In this document: piece after piece, positions 1-7,548 of the stretch
How positions within the stretch are numbered: the stretch's first letter is position 1
Layout of the letters: every line of letters starts with the position of its first letter
Origin: Proteus vulgaris
GTDB taxonomy: Bacteria; Pseudomonadota; Gammaproteobacteria; Enterobacterales; Enterobacteriaceae
Direction of reading: 5' to 3'
Assembly: GCF_016239305.1 (NCBI RefSeq)
Contig: NZ_JAEHOQ010000019.1
Location: 24,594 to 88,593 of the forward strand
Length of the DNA: 64,000 nt
Translations under genes and position numbers: made by a program
The notes under the pieces: model-generated
Database searches by the model: none
What the model was told of the DNA's origin: nothing
The model's input: the letters and a program-made list of their open reading frames with translations, nothing else

Positions 1-827
1 TGATTTCTATAGGAAAAATTGCTGAACCTCTTAAACAAGATGAAATAAATAAAATAAATGATTTAGGTAATAAGCGCTATAGTGTGAAAGTTGGTCCTGG
101 ATGGATGGATGAAAAAGAAAAGAAAGATTCAGAGTCTTTTTTTGATGGTGTTTACTATAAAGATAAATATGGAGATTTGTATCTATGGCATGAGATATTA
201 AATAAAGTAGAGCATGATGATAATATTGAAAATGTGATATTTATCACAAATGATGTAAAAAATGATTGGTGGTATAAAGTTCATGGAAAAACAATAGGAC
301 CATTAGAATGTTTAAGTACTGAAATTCGAAATAAAAATTTAAATTCATTTAATATGTATACTCAACCATCTTTTTTATCTAAAGCTAAAAGTTTTTTAAG
401 TGAAGTTAATGTGAAGGATTCGTCAATAGAAGAGCTAGAGAGATTATCTGAGGAAAAGAAAAATGAAATATTAAATAAATATAAAATAAAATCACGTAGT
501 GATGATTATAAAAATATATTTTCAGATGATTTGTTTGGTTCTGTTGATTTAAATGATGAAAATGTAACTTTACCTAATGATTTTTCTTTTGATATAATTA
601 AAAGAAAACATAGTTTAATGAAAGAAATAAATTTATTGGTAGATCAAAAAGAAAGGTTGAAGGAAGAGTATAATAAAACCAGAAAATTAATTGATGAGAG
701 TCAGGATTATATTACAAAAAATACTTCTGATGAGGCTAACTTATATTTAGATAAATTGGGTGATAGAATAATTAATATAGAAAATCGACTAAAAGGTTTG
801 GTTGTCTTATTATTTAATAAGAAATAG
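1..827 (+). CDS. PIN-like domain protein (DUF4935 type), 5' end outside window
   Basis: The reading frame is open to the left edge, so the gene starts upstream; an internal GTG at 84 is the first candidate start inside the window and is probably not the real one. The visible part resembles the end of a PIN-like nuclease domain of the DUF4935 class: GDLYLWHEIL, then a beta strand ending FITND, then NDWW, a layout that carries acidic metal-binding residues in this family. A lysine- and glutamate-rich, probably coiled-coil tail follows to the stop. The DNA is much more AT-rich than the phage genes after it, so it looks like accessory cargo. A toxin or phage-exclusion role is only inference. Confidence 0.6.
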   Translation, partial: ISIGKIAEPLKQDEINKINDLGNKRYSVKVGPGWMDEKEKKDSESFFDGVYYKDKYGDLYLWHEILNKVEHDDNIENVIFITNDVKNDWWYKVHGKTIGPLECLSTEIRNKNLNSFNMYTQPSFLSKAKSFLSEVNVKDSSIEELERLSEEKKNEILNKYKIKSRSDDYKNIFSDDLFGSVDLNDENVTLPNDFSFDIIKRKHSLMKEINLLVDQKERLKEEYNKTRKLIDESQDYITKNTSDEANLYLDKLGDRIINIENRLKGLVVLLFNKK

Positions 828-1088
828 TTTTTATAAGATATATGTTTTTTAAAAACTAATATGTAATTATTGTCTATGTGATTTTTATTTTTTATGAAAA
901 TTTCAAAGGTATGATTTGATAAATGTAGTTTTTCCTGTAGGTGTTTACATCTATTCTTTAAATGGGATATAAAGTCATAAAATTTATTTATAATGTGTGA
1001 TTTCTAAATTTGCGTAAACTTGGTACAATAATCTTATTGGCCTGAACACCCAATCCTAAACATTTGCTGTGTCAACTGAGAGTCAAGT

Positions 1089-1682
1089 ATGGCACAGCAT
1101 AGCTTTATCAAAATGTCTAACGATACTCTTGTACCGGCTAACCCTGTTACGAGAGATTTTCTGCATTCAAAAATCAAGTGTGGTGATGTGCTTTCAGCTA
1201 ATTTTAAGAAAGCTCGTAACCCTCGATTTCATCGTAAATACTTCGCATTACTCAACTTAGGCTATGAATATTGGGAACCCGTTGGCGGTACCATTTCACC
1301 TGAAGAAAAAGAGCTTGTGCGTGGTTACATCACATTCCTTTCATATTACACGGATAATGCTGACGCGCTCTTATCAGCATCCGATATCTATCTAGAAGAA
1401 GTCGCACAAAAACGTGCACAAAATATCTCAGCAACAAAATCATTTGATGCTTTTCGCTATTGGGTTGTAGAGCAAGCCGGTTATTACGACACGTTTGAAA
1501 TGCCTGACGGTAGTTTACGTCGTGTCGCTAAATCAATCAGCTTTGCAAATATGGATGACCTAGCATTTAGCGAACTCTACAAAGCCACACTCGATGTGCT
1601 TTGGAATTTTATCCTTCGTAAGCAATTCCCCACTCAAAAAGCTGTAGAAAATGCAGTATCTCAATTATTAAGTTTCACATAG
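1089..1682 (+). CDS. phage protein, DUF1367 family
   Basis: 197 residues starting MAQHSFIKM, the typical opening of DUF1367 proteins of lambdoid phages, with the family's RKYFALLNLGYEYW stretch near residues 48-61 and a conserved KSFDAFRYWVVEQAGYY block in the middle. The biochemical role of the family is unknown. It is usually found in the ninR-like region just before the late antiterminator, which fits: a Ref-type nuclease and a Q-type gene follow within 320 bases on the same strand. The ATG at 1089 is chosen because homologues start with this peptide; a weak purine-rich GAGAG lies shortly upstream. Confidence 0.85.
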   Translation: MAQHSFIKMSNDTLVPANPVTRDFLHSKIKCGDVLSANFKKARNPRFHRKYFALLNLGYEYWEPVGGTISPEEKELVRGYITFLSYYTDNADALLSASDIYLEEVAQKRAQNISATKSFDAFRYWVVEQAGYYDTFEMPDGSLRRVAKSISFANMDDLAFSELYKATLDVLWNFILRKQFPTQKAVENAVSQLLSFT

Positions 1683-1693
1683 AGGCAAGACCA

Positions 1694-2005
1694 ATGATCA
1701 AATCAAAGACCAAAGAAGAAAGACAGTGGCTATCAGATGTAGCGGAACTGGGTTGTATTTGTTGTCGCAATATGGGGCTTGGGGCAAGTAGAGCGGAAAT
1801 ACATCATGTTAGAACAGGGCAGGGAATGGCACAGCGAGCTAGTCATACAGATGTTTTACCACTGTGTCCGCCACATCATAGAGCGTGTTATGAAACTGGC
1901 TTTCACGCTTCGCCTAAATCGTGGCAAGAAATTCATGGTACCGAGGTTGAGTTATTAGAACAGACTAAGCAAGAAGTAATGGAGTTACGAGCATGTCGAG
2001 TATAA
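1694..2005 (+). CDS. HNH endonuclease, Ref (RecA-dependent nuclease) family
   Basis: 103 residues with the cysteine/histidine pattern of a treble-clef HNH nuclease: CICC at residues 21-24, the HH pair at 37-38, and LCPPHHRAC at 57-65. This matches the phage P1 Ref family, in which a RecA filament directs a site-specific double-strand cut. It sits 11 bases after the DUF1367 gene and overlaps the next gene by 13 bases, so the three are probably co-transcribed. It lacks the long basic N-terminal arm of P1 Ref, as many lambdoid homologues do. Nuclease activity is inferred from the motif; dependence on RecA is inferred from the family. Confidence 0.8.
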   Translation: MIKSKTKEERQWLSDVAELGCICCRNMGLGASRAEIHHVRTGQGMAQRASHTDVLPLCPPHHRACYETGFHASPKSWQEIHGTEVELLEQTKQEVMELRACRV

Positions 2006-2523
2006 AGAGCATATCAGATGGGTTAAAACTTGATAAAACACGAGAAGCTTGGCTTCAAAATTGGTTAACTCGATTTGGTACATGGGTACATAGCGGACGT
2101 ATAGATAAACGGCAGAGTAGCATGATCGCTCAATTTATGGAAAGAGTAGAACGACGTGATTATCCGTATAGGCCTACGTGTAGTGATGAAGATGGTCTAC
2201 TTATTCAGAGAGTTGTTGACAGTATATATCACATAGATATTCAGGCATTTAATATGTTACTTAGTCGATATGCTTTTTGTGCATCGGATAGAGCTATAGC
2301 TCGTCATTATCATAAGAATAGTGAACCAAGAATAATGGCTCGTAGAAATGGCATGTTAAGAGAAAGAAAGCCATCTATGTCTACATGCCGTAGAGAGGTA
2401 GAAGAAATATTAAATGCTGTTGAATATTTATTATACCAACCTCTAGTAGATGCATTTAAAAATAGAGAAAAAGAGATGATCGAGAAGCGAAATAGCAAAA
2501 ACGTGTTGACATCTTTGAACTAA
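1993..2523 (+). CDS. late gene antitermination protein, Q-like (phage_antitermQ family)
   Basis: 176 residues. The segment CSDEDGLLI followed by a helix and then RYAFCASDRAIARHYHK looks like the helix-turn-helix core of the phage_antitermQ family. These proteins load RNA polymerase at the late promoter so that it reads through the early terminator into lysis and structural genes. Position supports this: it is the last gene before an intrinsic terminator at 2572-2599, beyond which the methyltransferase, lysis and packaging genes lie on the same strand. The start overlaps the Ref-type gene by 13 bases. The C-terminus is long and basic. Alternative: a DUF1133-type antiterminator with the same job. 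Confidence 0.7.
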   Translation: MSSIKSISDGLKLDKTREAWLQNWLTRFGTWVHSGRIDKRQSSMIAQFMERVERRDYPYRPTCSDEDGLLIQRVVDSIYHIDIQAFNMLLSRYAFCASDRAIARHYHKNSEPRIMARRNGMLRERKPSMSTCRREVEEILNAVEYLLYQPLVDAFKNREKEMIEKRNSKNVLTSLN

Positions 2524-2571
2524 TGAGCCACTATTTCAAGGTAAGTTGCCTTTTTTGTAACTTCACCAACT

Positions 2572-2599
2572 AACCCAGCCTAAGCGCTGGGTTTTTTTG
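2572..2599 (+). terminator. intrinsic terminator after the Q-like gene
   Basis: An eight-base stem AACCCAGC / GCTGGGTT with a six-base loop is followed by seven T. It lies about 50 bases after the Q-like gene and before the late genes, the expected place for a terminator that the antiterminator must overcome. Confidence 0.75.
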
Positions 2600-2688
2600 T
2601 ATCTAAAACAGATAAGAGTTGCTGTTTCCTTTGTTCAGAGTTACATGTGTGTTCGCGACCAATAACTGACCAAAGGTATTAAAATATC

Positions 2689-2886
2689 ATGTTAAAACAT
2701 AGTGATATGACAGAAGAGGCAAGACTTGTTTTTGAAGTTGTTCCGCATACGAAAGAAGTAACAGCTGGCGAAGTTGCACAGTTTACTTGTTTAACTGAGC
2801 CACGTTGTCAATTGATATTAACGCAGTTGGCGATGGCGGGGCTAATCAAAGAAAATATCAAAGAAAACACATTTCAAAATATCTAA
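2689..2886 (+). CDS. small phage protein, possible winged-helix DNA-binding fold
   Basis: 65 residues. The segment TAGEVAQFTCLTEPRCQLILTQ followed by LAMAGLIKE resembles the recognition helix and wing approach of small MarR/winged-helix proteins; this is my reading of the pattern, not a firm family match. It lies alone between the Q-region terminator and the structured RNA at about 2898-3010, on the late strand. It may be a regulator, or a short conserved phage protein of unknown role. No strong ribosome binding site is visible; the nearest purine-rich stretch is CAAAGG about nine bases before the ATG. Confidence 0.55.
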   Translation: MLKHSDMTEEARLVFEVVPHTKEVTAGEVAQFTCLTEPRCQLILTQLAMAGLIKENIKENTFQNI

Positions 2887-2897
2887 TACTGTGAAAA

Positions 2898-3010
2898 TGG
2901 GCGACTGTAAAAGTGTTGGTAGCACCTTTACAGTCATTCACCCGTTCTGGTAGATCACGGACAAACTAAAGCCCACTGCTTATGTGCACAAAGCATGGTG
3001 AGCTTATCAA
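2898..3010 (+). ncRNA. C4-type (IsrK-like) structured antisense RNA candidate
   Basis: Three successive stem-loops: an arm pair GACTGTAAAAGTG / CACCTTTACAGTC (2903-2933, one mismatch), a short CCGT / ACGG stem (2942-2960) whose loop contains TAGATCA, and AAGC-TGCTT / AAGCA-GCTT (about 2969-3005). The layout and several conserved words match my memory of the C4 antisense RNAs of P1/P7 and prophages, and of Salmonella IsrK. The loop TAGATCA (2951-2957) is exactly complementary to TGATCTA (3023-3029) at the methyltransferase start, and ACCTTT (2924-2929) to AAAGGT (3012-3017) in its ribosome-binding region. Assignment is by pattern; no covariance search was possible. Confidence 0.6.
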
Positions 3011-3028
3011 AAAAGGTTCTCCTGATCT

Positions 3029-4081
3029 ATGAAAAATACTGTGAATTTAAACAGTGTGAATTTAGTCAATGATGACTCACTCAGCTATATAAAAACACTT
3101 CCCGACAATTGTATTGACTTAATTGCAACTGACCCGCCTTACTTTCAGGTGAAGTCTTGTGATTGGGATAATCAATGGGAAAACGTAACATCATATTTAT
3201 CTTGGCTTGATGAAATGCTTGCGGAATTTTGGCGAGTATTAAAGCCTAACGGTAGTCTTTATATATTTTGCGGTTCTAAATTAGCGTCAGATACAGAATT
3301 ACTTGTCCGTGAAAGATTTAATATTCTAAGTCACATTGTATGGGCTAAACCATCAGGGCCTTGGCGCAGGGCATGTAAAGCTGATTTACGCAGTTTTTTC
3401 CCAAGCACTGAAAGAATTTTATTTGCTGAACATTATCAAAGCCCATACAAGGGTAAAAGTAGTGCCTATCTTCAGCAATGCAAAGCGCTTAAAGAAAACA
3501 TATTTAAGCCTTTAATTGAGTATTTTAAATTTGCACGTGAAACATTAGGGATAACTGCAAAGGAAATAAAGCAGGCAACAGGTAAGCAGATGGCTTCACA
3601 CTGGTTTAGTTATAGCCAATGGCAACTTCCTAGTGAGTCTGATTACAAAAAACTGCAGGAGTTGTTTCATCGTGTAGCAAGTGAAAAATTCAGTAGTAAT
3701 CCTTTAAATCGTGATCATGCTGATTTGATAGAGGTTCAGGCTTCTCTTAGTCGAGAGTACCAGGAGCTTGCTGAACAATATCAATTATTACGTCGTCCTT
3801 TTTCTGTCACCGTTGATGTTCCTTACACCGATGTGTGGACGTATCCACCTGTGCAATATTACGCAGGTAAACACCCTTGTGAAAAACCAGCAGAAATGAT
3901 GGAACACATTATTCGCTCAAGCAGTCGCGAAGGTGATCTGGTTGCTGATTTCTTTATGGGGTCAGGTGCAACACTAAAGTCAGCATTAAAGTTAAATCGT
4001 CGAGTTCTTGGGGTTGAACTTGAGAAAGAGCGATTTGAACAAACCACACTGGAAATAGAACGGTTTAGATTACGAAAGTAA
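3029..4081 (+). CDS. DNA methyltransferase (N6-adenine or N4-cytosine, beta class)
   Basis: 350 residues. The catalytic DPPY motif is at residues 35-38 and the AdoMet-binding DFFMGSGAT motif at 307-315, so motif IV comes before motif I: the beta-class order. KPAEMM precedes motif I, also typical. The middle (about 130-250) is an insertion rich in charged helices that probably holds the target recognition domain. No restriction endonuclease is beside it, so it is an orphan phage methyltransferase, perhaps protecting phage DNA or marking it for packaging. The start is immediately preceded by the C4-like RNA, whose loop could pair with bases overlapping this ATG. Confidence 0.88.
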   Translation: MKNTVNLNSVNLVNDDSLSYIKTLPDNCIDLIATDPPYFQVKSCDWDNQWENVTSYLSWLDEMLAEFWRVLKPNGSLYIFCGSKLASDTELLVRERFNILSHIVWAKPSGPWRRACKADLRSFFPSTERILFAEHYQSPYKGKSSAYLQQCKALKENIFKPLIEYFKFARETLGITAKEIKQATGKQMASHWFSYSQWQLPSESDYKKLQELFHRVASEKFSSNPLNRDHADLIEVQASLSREYQELAEQYQLLRRPFSVTVDVPYTDVWTYPPVQYYAGKHPCEKPAEMMEHIIRSSSREGDLVADFFMGSGATLKSALKLNRRVLGVELEKERFEQTTLEIERFRLRK

Positions 4082-4135
4082 TTATGACTAAGTCCGACTT
4101 TTATTAACTAATAAGCCCCAAGCTAAGGGGGAGGT

Positions 4136-4450
4136 ATGAAGAAAATGCCATATAAAGACCCCAATAATTATAACTGGCTTGTGGGCATCCTTATCAGCGT
4201 TATGACTTTATTAGGCACTGCAGCTAGTTGTGCATATAAAGCGCTGAATGGGGAGCATATAAGTTGGGGAGTATTTTTCCTTCAAGTTATCGTCTCTATT
4301 TTTGCTGGTGCAATGGTGTACCTAGCATCTAGCTATTATGAGTGGGTTCCAGAACTCGCTGGTGGTATTGCTGGTTTAGCCGGTTGGTCTGGAGCTGAGT
4401 TAATTAAAACACTAGAAAAACGGTTTTTAAGGAAGGTTAGCGGTGAGTAA
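4136..4450 (+). CDS. phage holin (phage_holin_3 type)
   Basis: 104 residues with an N-terminal cytoplasmic stretch, hydrophobic segments at about 14-33 and 46-66, a third weaker one around 72-85, and a basic C-terminus (KRFLRK). This is the size and topology of class I/III holins that open the inner membrane to release endolysin. The start is preceded by GGGGGAGGT, a strong ribosome binding site. The last eight bases overlap the endolysin gene, as in many lysis cassettes. Confidence 0.85.
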   Translation: MKKMPYKDPNNYNWLVGILISVMTLLGTAASCAYKALNGEHISWGVFFLQVIVSIFAGAMVYLASSYYEWVPELAGGIAGLAGWSGAELIKTLEKRFLRKVSGE

Positions 4451-4835
4451 ATTTGTATTCAGCACACGAAGTGAAAAGAATATGCAGGGTGTTCATCCTG
4501 ACTTAGTGAAAGTAACTCGACGAGCACTTGAATTAACTGATGTCGATTTTATGGTTATTGAAGGAAAGCGTAATGAAGCTCGTCAACGTCAGTTGGTCAT
4601 TAATGGTAAAAGTCGAACGATGGATAGTCGGCATCTTACTGGCCATGCCGTGGATTGTGCCCCTATTGTGAATGGCTCAATACCTTGGCAAGAATGGTCA
4701 TACTTTAAAAAAGTGGCTGATGCGATGATCCAAGCAAGTAAAGAGTTTGGCATTGATGTTGAGTGGGGCGGTAATTGGGATTCATTTAAAGATGGTCCTC
4801 ATTTTCAATTAACGTGGAAATCATATCCGGCATAA
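4443..4835 (+). CDS. endolysin, M15-family L-alanyl-D-glutamate peptidase
   Basis: 130 residues. Zinc ligands can be read as H64 and D71 in the block RHLTGHAVD and H120 in DGPHFQL, the pattern of T5-type M15 endopeptidases that cut the L-Ala-D-Glu bond of the peptidoglycan stem. There is no signal peptide, so release depends on the holin encoded just upstream. The start is GTG at 4443, overlapping the holin stop by eight bases, with AGGAAGG about ten bases upstream. Rz and Rz1 follow directly. Confidence 0.88.
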   Translation: MSKFVFSTRSEKNMQGVHPDLVKVTRRALELTDVDFMVIEGKRNEARQRQLVINGKSRTMDSRHLTGHAVDCAPIVNGSIPWQEWSYFKKVADAMIQASKEFGIDVEWGGNWDSFKDGPHFQLTWKSYPA

Positions 4836-4840
4836 CGTCT

Positions 4841-5284
4841 ATGAATATCACCAAATTACTGGCTGGTAGTTGTGTGGTGTTGGTGTTCTGGCTTTGGTGG
4901 GTAATAGATGACTATGGAACGTTAAAAGCTAATCACAAATTACTTACTAATTCGTTCAATGAGCAAGTTAATATCAATCAAAATTACCAAGCACGCATAA
5001 AATCCCTTCATGATCTCGATGTAAAACATGCGCAGGAACTCGATAATGCTAAAACTGAAATTAGCCGATTACGTGATCTTAGTGAGCGTAATCCTGAGCG
5101 GGTGTACATCAAAGCCGAGTGTCCAAAATCCGAAGGCGTTACCACCTCCGGCATGGATGATGCAACCACCGCCCGACCTACTGACACCGCTATCAGAAAT
5201 TATTGGTTACTCAGAGAGCGAATTGCACAGTCAGAGCAGATGATTAAGGGGTTACAAGAATATATTTATCAACATTGTATTTAG
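4841..5284 (+). CDS. Rz: i-spanin Rz
   Basis: About 147 residues if it begins at the ATG at 4841; a GTG at 4814 in the same frame would add nine residues and overlap the endolysin. The N-terminus MNITKLLAGSC leads into a single membrane segment, followed by a long periplasmic helix (about residues 25-85) likely to form a coiled coil, the form of Rz inner-membrane spanins. Rz joins with the lipoprotein Rz1 to fuse inner and outer membranes in the last step of lysis. The Rz1 gene lies entirely inside this one in another frame. Confidence 0.85.
   Translation: MNITKLLAGSCVVLVFWLWWVIDDYGTLKANHKLLTNSFNEQVNINQNYQARIKSLHDLDVKHAQELDNAKTEISRLRDLSERNPERVYIKAECPKSEGVTTSGMDDATTARPTDTAIRNYWLLRERIAQSEQMIKGLQEYIYQHCI
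5028..5243 (+). CDS. Rz1: o-spanin Rz1 lipoprotein, nested in Rz
   Basis: 71 residues in a different frame, fully embedded in Rz. A hydrophobic signal sequence ends in the lipobox LSGC, with the lipidated cysteine at residue 26, and the mature part is proline-rich (ALPPPAW, QPPPDLL), both hallmarks of Rz1. Either ATG (5028 or 5046) could be the start; both keep the signal peptide. It would be sorted to the inner leaflet of the outer membrane and bind Rz. Confidence 0.85.
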   Translation: MRRNSIMLKLKLADYVILVSVILSGCTSKPSVQNPKALPPPAWMMQPPPDLLTPLSEIIGYSESELHSQSR

Positions 5285-5309
5285 CAATATAATGAAAACA
5301 ATATATTAT

Positions 5310-5759
5310 TTATGGTATTTTTATTTTTATTTTATTATTGTAAAAAATCCAATTTCCTCTGCATTTACCATAAATAGAACCATTTATTTCTGGAGTTAAT
5401 TCGGTGGTCACATAGGAGTTTTCTTCCCTATGTTTGTAGTATTGGTTTAGGGTTATACATTGTCCTTTTGTTAATTGATTTATTGTTATAACTAACATTT
5501 CTGAATTATTATATGGTTCTGAATCGATCGTAATATTAGTAAAGGGTGTTGTTCTATCCATATTATAATATCCAGTGATGGAATCTTTGAGGTTAGTATG
5601 TATGGAATAAGAGTTGATTTCTGCGATTATCGATTCTACCTCTTTTGTACTATGTAATAGAGTGCCTTTATCAAAAGATATTTTTGAAATTTTTATATTT
5701 GCTGATATAGCGTGATTACTAAAACATAGAATAAATAAAATAAATAAAATACGTGTCAT
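5310..5759 (-). CDS. secreted protein, possible type IVb pilin-like (PilS-like) C-terminal fold; phage cargo gene
   Basis: 149 residues on the strand opposite to all neighbouring phage genes, in AT-rich DNA. The N-terminus MTRILFILFILCFSNHAISA is a Sec signal peptide with a likely cut after AISA. The mature part has a strand ITINQLTKGQC, a second cysteine in GKCRGNW, and a final run of hydrophobic strands, which resembles the globular end of type IVb pilins of the PilS family (the strand, cysteine, helix, NG, cysteine, strand order). It lacks the long N-terminal pilin helix and prepilin cleavage site. Placement between the lysis and packaging genes on the reverse strand is typical of lysogenic-conversion cargo. 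The fold is a tentative inference; no close family was recognised. Confidence 0.55.
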   Translation of the reverse strand: MTRILFILFILCFSNHAISANIKISKISFDKGTLLHSTKEVESIIAEINSYSIHTNLKDSITGYYNMDRTTPFTNITIDSEPYNNSEMLVITINQLTKGQCITLNQYYKHREENSYVTTELTPEINGSIYGKCRGNWIFYNNKIKIKIP

Positions 5760-5868
5760 TTTATTTTATCCTTCATGAAAAATATCTATCAATTATGTTA
5801 TGCCATATAACTATATATTAATAGTTTTTATTTTAATTATTGCGTAATAGTTTAGGGAGATAAACACA

Positions 5869-6879
5869 ATGGCAAAACCGGATTGGGGGATGCTACAACA
5901 ACAGTTCCTCGCCGAACATGCTATAACAGGAATATCTCCTAAAAAGTGGTGCGAACTAAAGGAACTGAACTACTCAACAGCACGACGATATATCAAAATA
6001 TCCCGTGCGCAGAATGCGCAAAAAACTGCGCACAAGAAATTGCGCACTGCGCAGAAAAAAGAATGCGCAAAAGAGCCAATGCGCAATAGTGATATACCAA
6101 CTGCGCAGAGTAATGAATCCAGTAATGCGCACGATAATGAAAACACGTTTAGTCTGCGCAATTACGGGCTAACTGAACAACAGGTTAAATTTGTTAGTGA
6201 ATACCTCATCGACTTAAATCGAACGGGAGCATATAAGCGAGCTGGCTATAAAGGCGAAGGAAATACAGCTTATGTAAATGCTACTCGAATGCTAAGAAAT
6301 GCTAAGGTTTCACGAGCAATCACTGACGCATTAGCAGAACGGGAACGCAGAACAGAGATAACCCAAGATGCTGTATTAAAAATGTGGTGGGATATTGCAA
6401 CTGCAGACGTTAACGAGCTGACCGAATACCGTCGATTATGTTGTCGTCATTGTTGGGGCTTTGGTTTCAATTATCAGTGGCGTGATTCGATAGAGTTTGA
6501 AGATGTTACTAAAAAAGCAGTCGTAGCAAAGAAACCTCCTCCACAAGATGTGGGTGGTTACGGTTACGATGAAACATTAGATCCAAATCCTGATTGCCCT
6601 CGTTGTAACGGTGCCGGTATTGGCCGTGCGTACTTTCATGATACGCGTGATTTAACAGGGCCAGCTCGTCGAGTATTTGCTGGCGTGAAAGAAGGGAAGT
6701 TTGGTGTCGAGGTTATCACTCGTAATCAAGATGAAGCACTTAAGATGGTTGCACAGCATTTGGGTATGCTGAAGAACAAGACGGAATTAACTGGTGCCGA
6801 TGGTGGGCCTATTAAAACAGAGGTTGCTAACATGTCACCTCAAGAAGCATCTGACGCATACAAGCAAATCATGGGGTAG
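5869..6879 (+). CDS. terminase small subunit
   Basis: 336 residues. An N-terminal helix-turn-helix region (about 1-50, with WCELKELNYSTARRYIK) is joined by a linker to a terminase_2-type domain (from LTEQQVKFVSEYLIDL, about residue 103) that recognises phage DNA for packaging. A cysteine-rich insert (CCRHC near 194, CPRC near 245) looks like a zinc ribbon. The linker, residues about 45-98, is encoded by DNA packed with TGCGCA palindromes, which gives it repeated AQ/AH dipeptides. The ATG at 5869 follows TAGGGAGA. The large subunit lies about 730 bases downstream, separated by a reverse-strand acetyltransferase. Confidence 0.85.
   Translation: MAKPDWGMLQQQFLAEHAITGISPKKWCELKELNYSTARRYIKISRAQNAQKTAHKKLRTAQKKECAKEPMRNSDIPTAQSNESSNAHDNENTFSLRNYGLTEQQVKFVSEYLIDLNRTGAYKRAGYKGEGNTAYVNATRMLRNAKVSRAITDALAERERRTEITQDAVLKMWWDIATADVNELTEYRRLCCRHCWGFGFNYQWRDSIEFEDVTKKAVVAKKPPPQDVGGYGYDETLDPNPDCPRCNGAGIGRAYFHDTRDLTGPARRVFAGVKEGKFGVEVITRNQDEALKMVAQHLGMLKNKTELTGADGGPIKTEVANMSPQEASDAYKQIMG
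6006..6160 (+). repeat. cluster of ten TGCGCA palindromes inside the small terminase gene
   Basis: TGCGCA begins at 6006, 6015, 6027, 6041, 6048, 6064, 6080, 6102, 6126 and 6155. By chance one copy would be expected about every 4 kb. Intervals rise from 7-16 bases at the left to 22-29 at the right. The cluster lies within the small terminase gene, where headful phages such as P22 keep their packaging (pac) site. Confidence 0.85.
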
Positions 6880-6990
6880 ATTGATAAAAACAGCGGTTTC
6901 ATTGAAAATTTGGGCTATGCAAAATCTCACCTATTTTATGCACGTTTTATTCATTCTAATTTGTACTCATCTCAATAGATAACTTAGATA

Positions 6991-7052
6991 AATAGCGCTT
7001 ACACATAGAAAACACACTCAGTTGATTTTCGGTAGGGCGTGTAAGCACTATT
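6991..7052. repeat. imperfect inverted repeat between terminase small subunit and acetyltransferase gene
   Basis: Arms AATAGCGCTTACAC (6991-7004) and GTGTAAGCACTATT (7039-7052) match at 13 of 14 positions, with 34 bases between. They could form a large stem-loop acting as a terminator between the convergent genes, or mark the edge of an inserted cargo segment. Confidence 0.6.
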
Positions 7053-7071
7053 ATGTTAAATAGGTGCCAGT

Positions 7072-7548
7072 TTAATTAATTAATCGAACGAATTGGTATG
7101 CAGGACTTCCTGAATATTCGTCTATTGTCTCTTTAGGTGAGTCACTGATAATTTTAAGTGCTAATTTTTTAGATGCTTCATTATTAACGCTAATTATTGC
7201 TTCAACATAAAATTGAGGGAGTAAATCTTTAAACCCATTTCTTAATTCATCAATACTTTTTTCAATGATTTCTTTAGCAATCCCCTGATTTTGAAAAGTC
7301 TCAGTGACAGCATAACCAATTGAAAAACAGTTAATGCCATTAATTGGGTCAGCACGAACGAAAAGAACAATTCCTTTAACAATCCCATCTTCAGTTAAAG
7401 CATATGTAAAACGGAATTCTTCACCAAAATCTTCAAAAAGAACTGTCAGGTCAGTATGTAGTTTGCATACATCAGGGTTAATCAATTTATCATTAAGCGC
7501 TTGTTGGTAACTGACTAATGCATCATATGGGTTAACCATTTGGTTCAT
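7072..7548 (-). CDS. GNAT-family N-acetyltransferase (phage cargo gene)
   Basis: About 158 residues from the ATG at 7548, which has AAAGGAAA seven bases upstream; an ATG at 7581 would add eleven residues but has no such site. The segments GIVLFVRAD, FSIGYAVTETFQNQGIAKEI and VEAIISVNNEASKKLALKI follow the GNAT fold: a core strand, the Q/R-x-x-G-x-G/A acetyl-CoA loop (here QNQGIA) and the asparagine-rich motif B. The substrate is unknown. It sits on the reverse strand between the small and large terminase genes, an arrangement typical of an independently expressed moron. Confidence 0.8.
   Translation of the reverse strand: MNQMVNPYDALVSYQQALNDKLINPDVCKLHTDLTVLFEDFGEEFRFTYALTEDGIVKGIVLFVRADPINGINCFSIGYAVTETFQNQGIAKEIIEKSIDELRNGFKDLLPQFYVEAIISVNNEASKKLALKIISDSPKETIDEYSGSPAYQFVRLIN

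Noticed and set aside
1069..1260. 63-residue frame overlapping the DUF1367 start
   Set aside because: Out-of-frame shadow of a clear family member.
6006..6160. CRISPR-like array
   Set aside because: The repeated unit is only six bases with unequal spacing, and it lies within a terminase gene.
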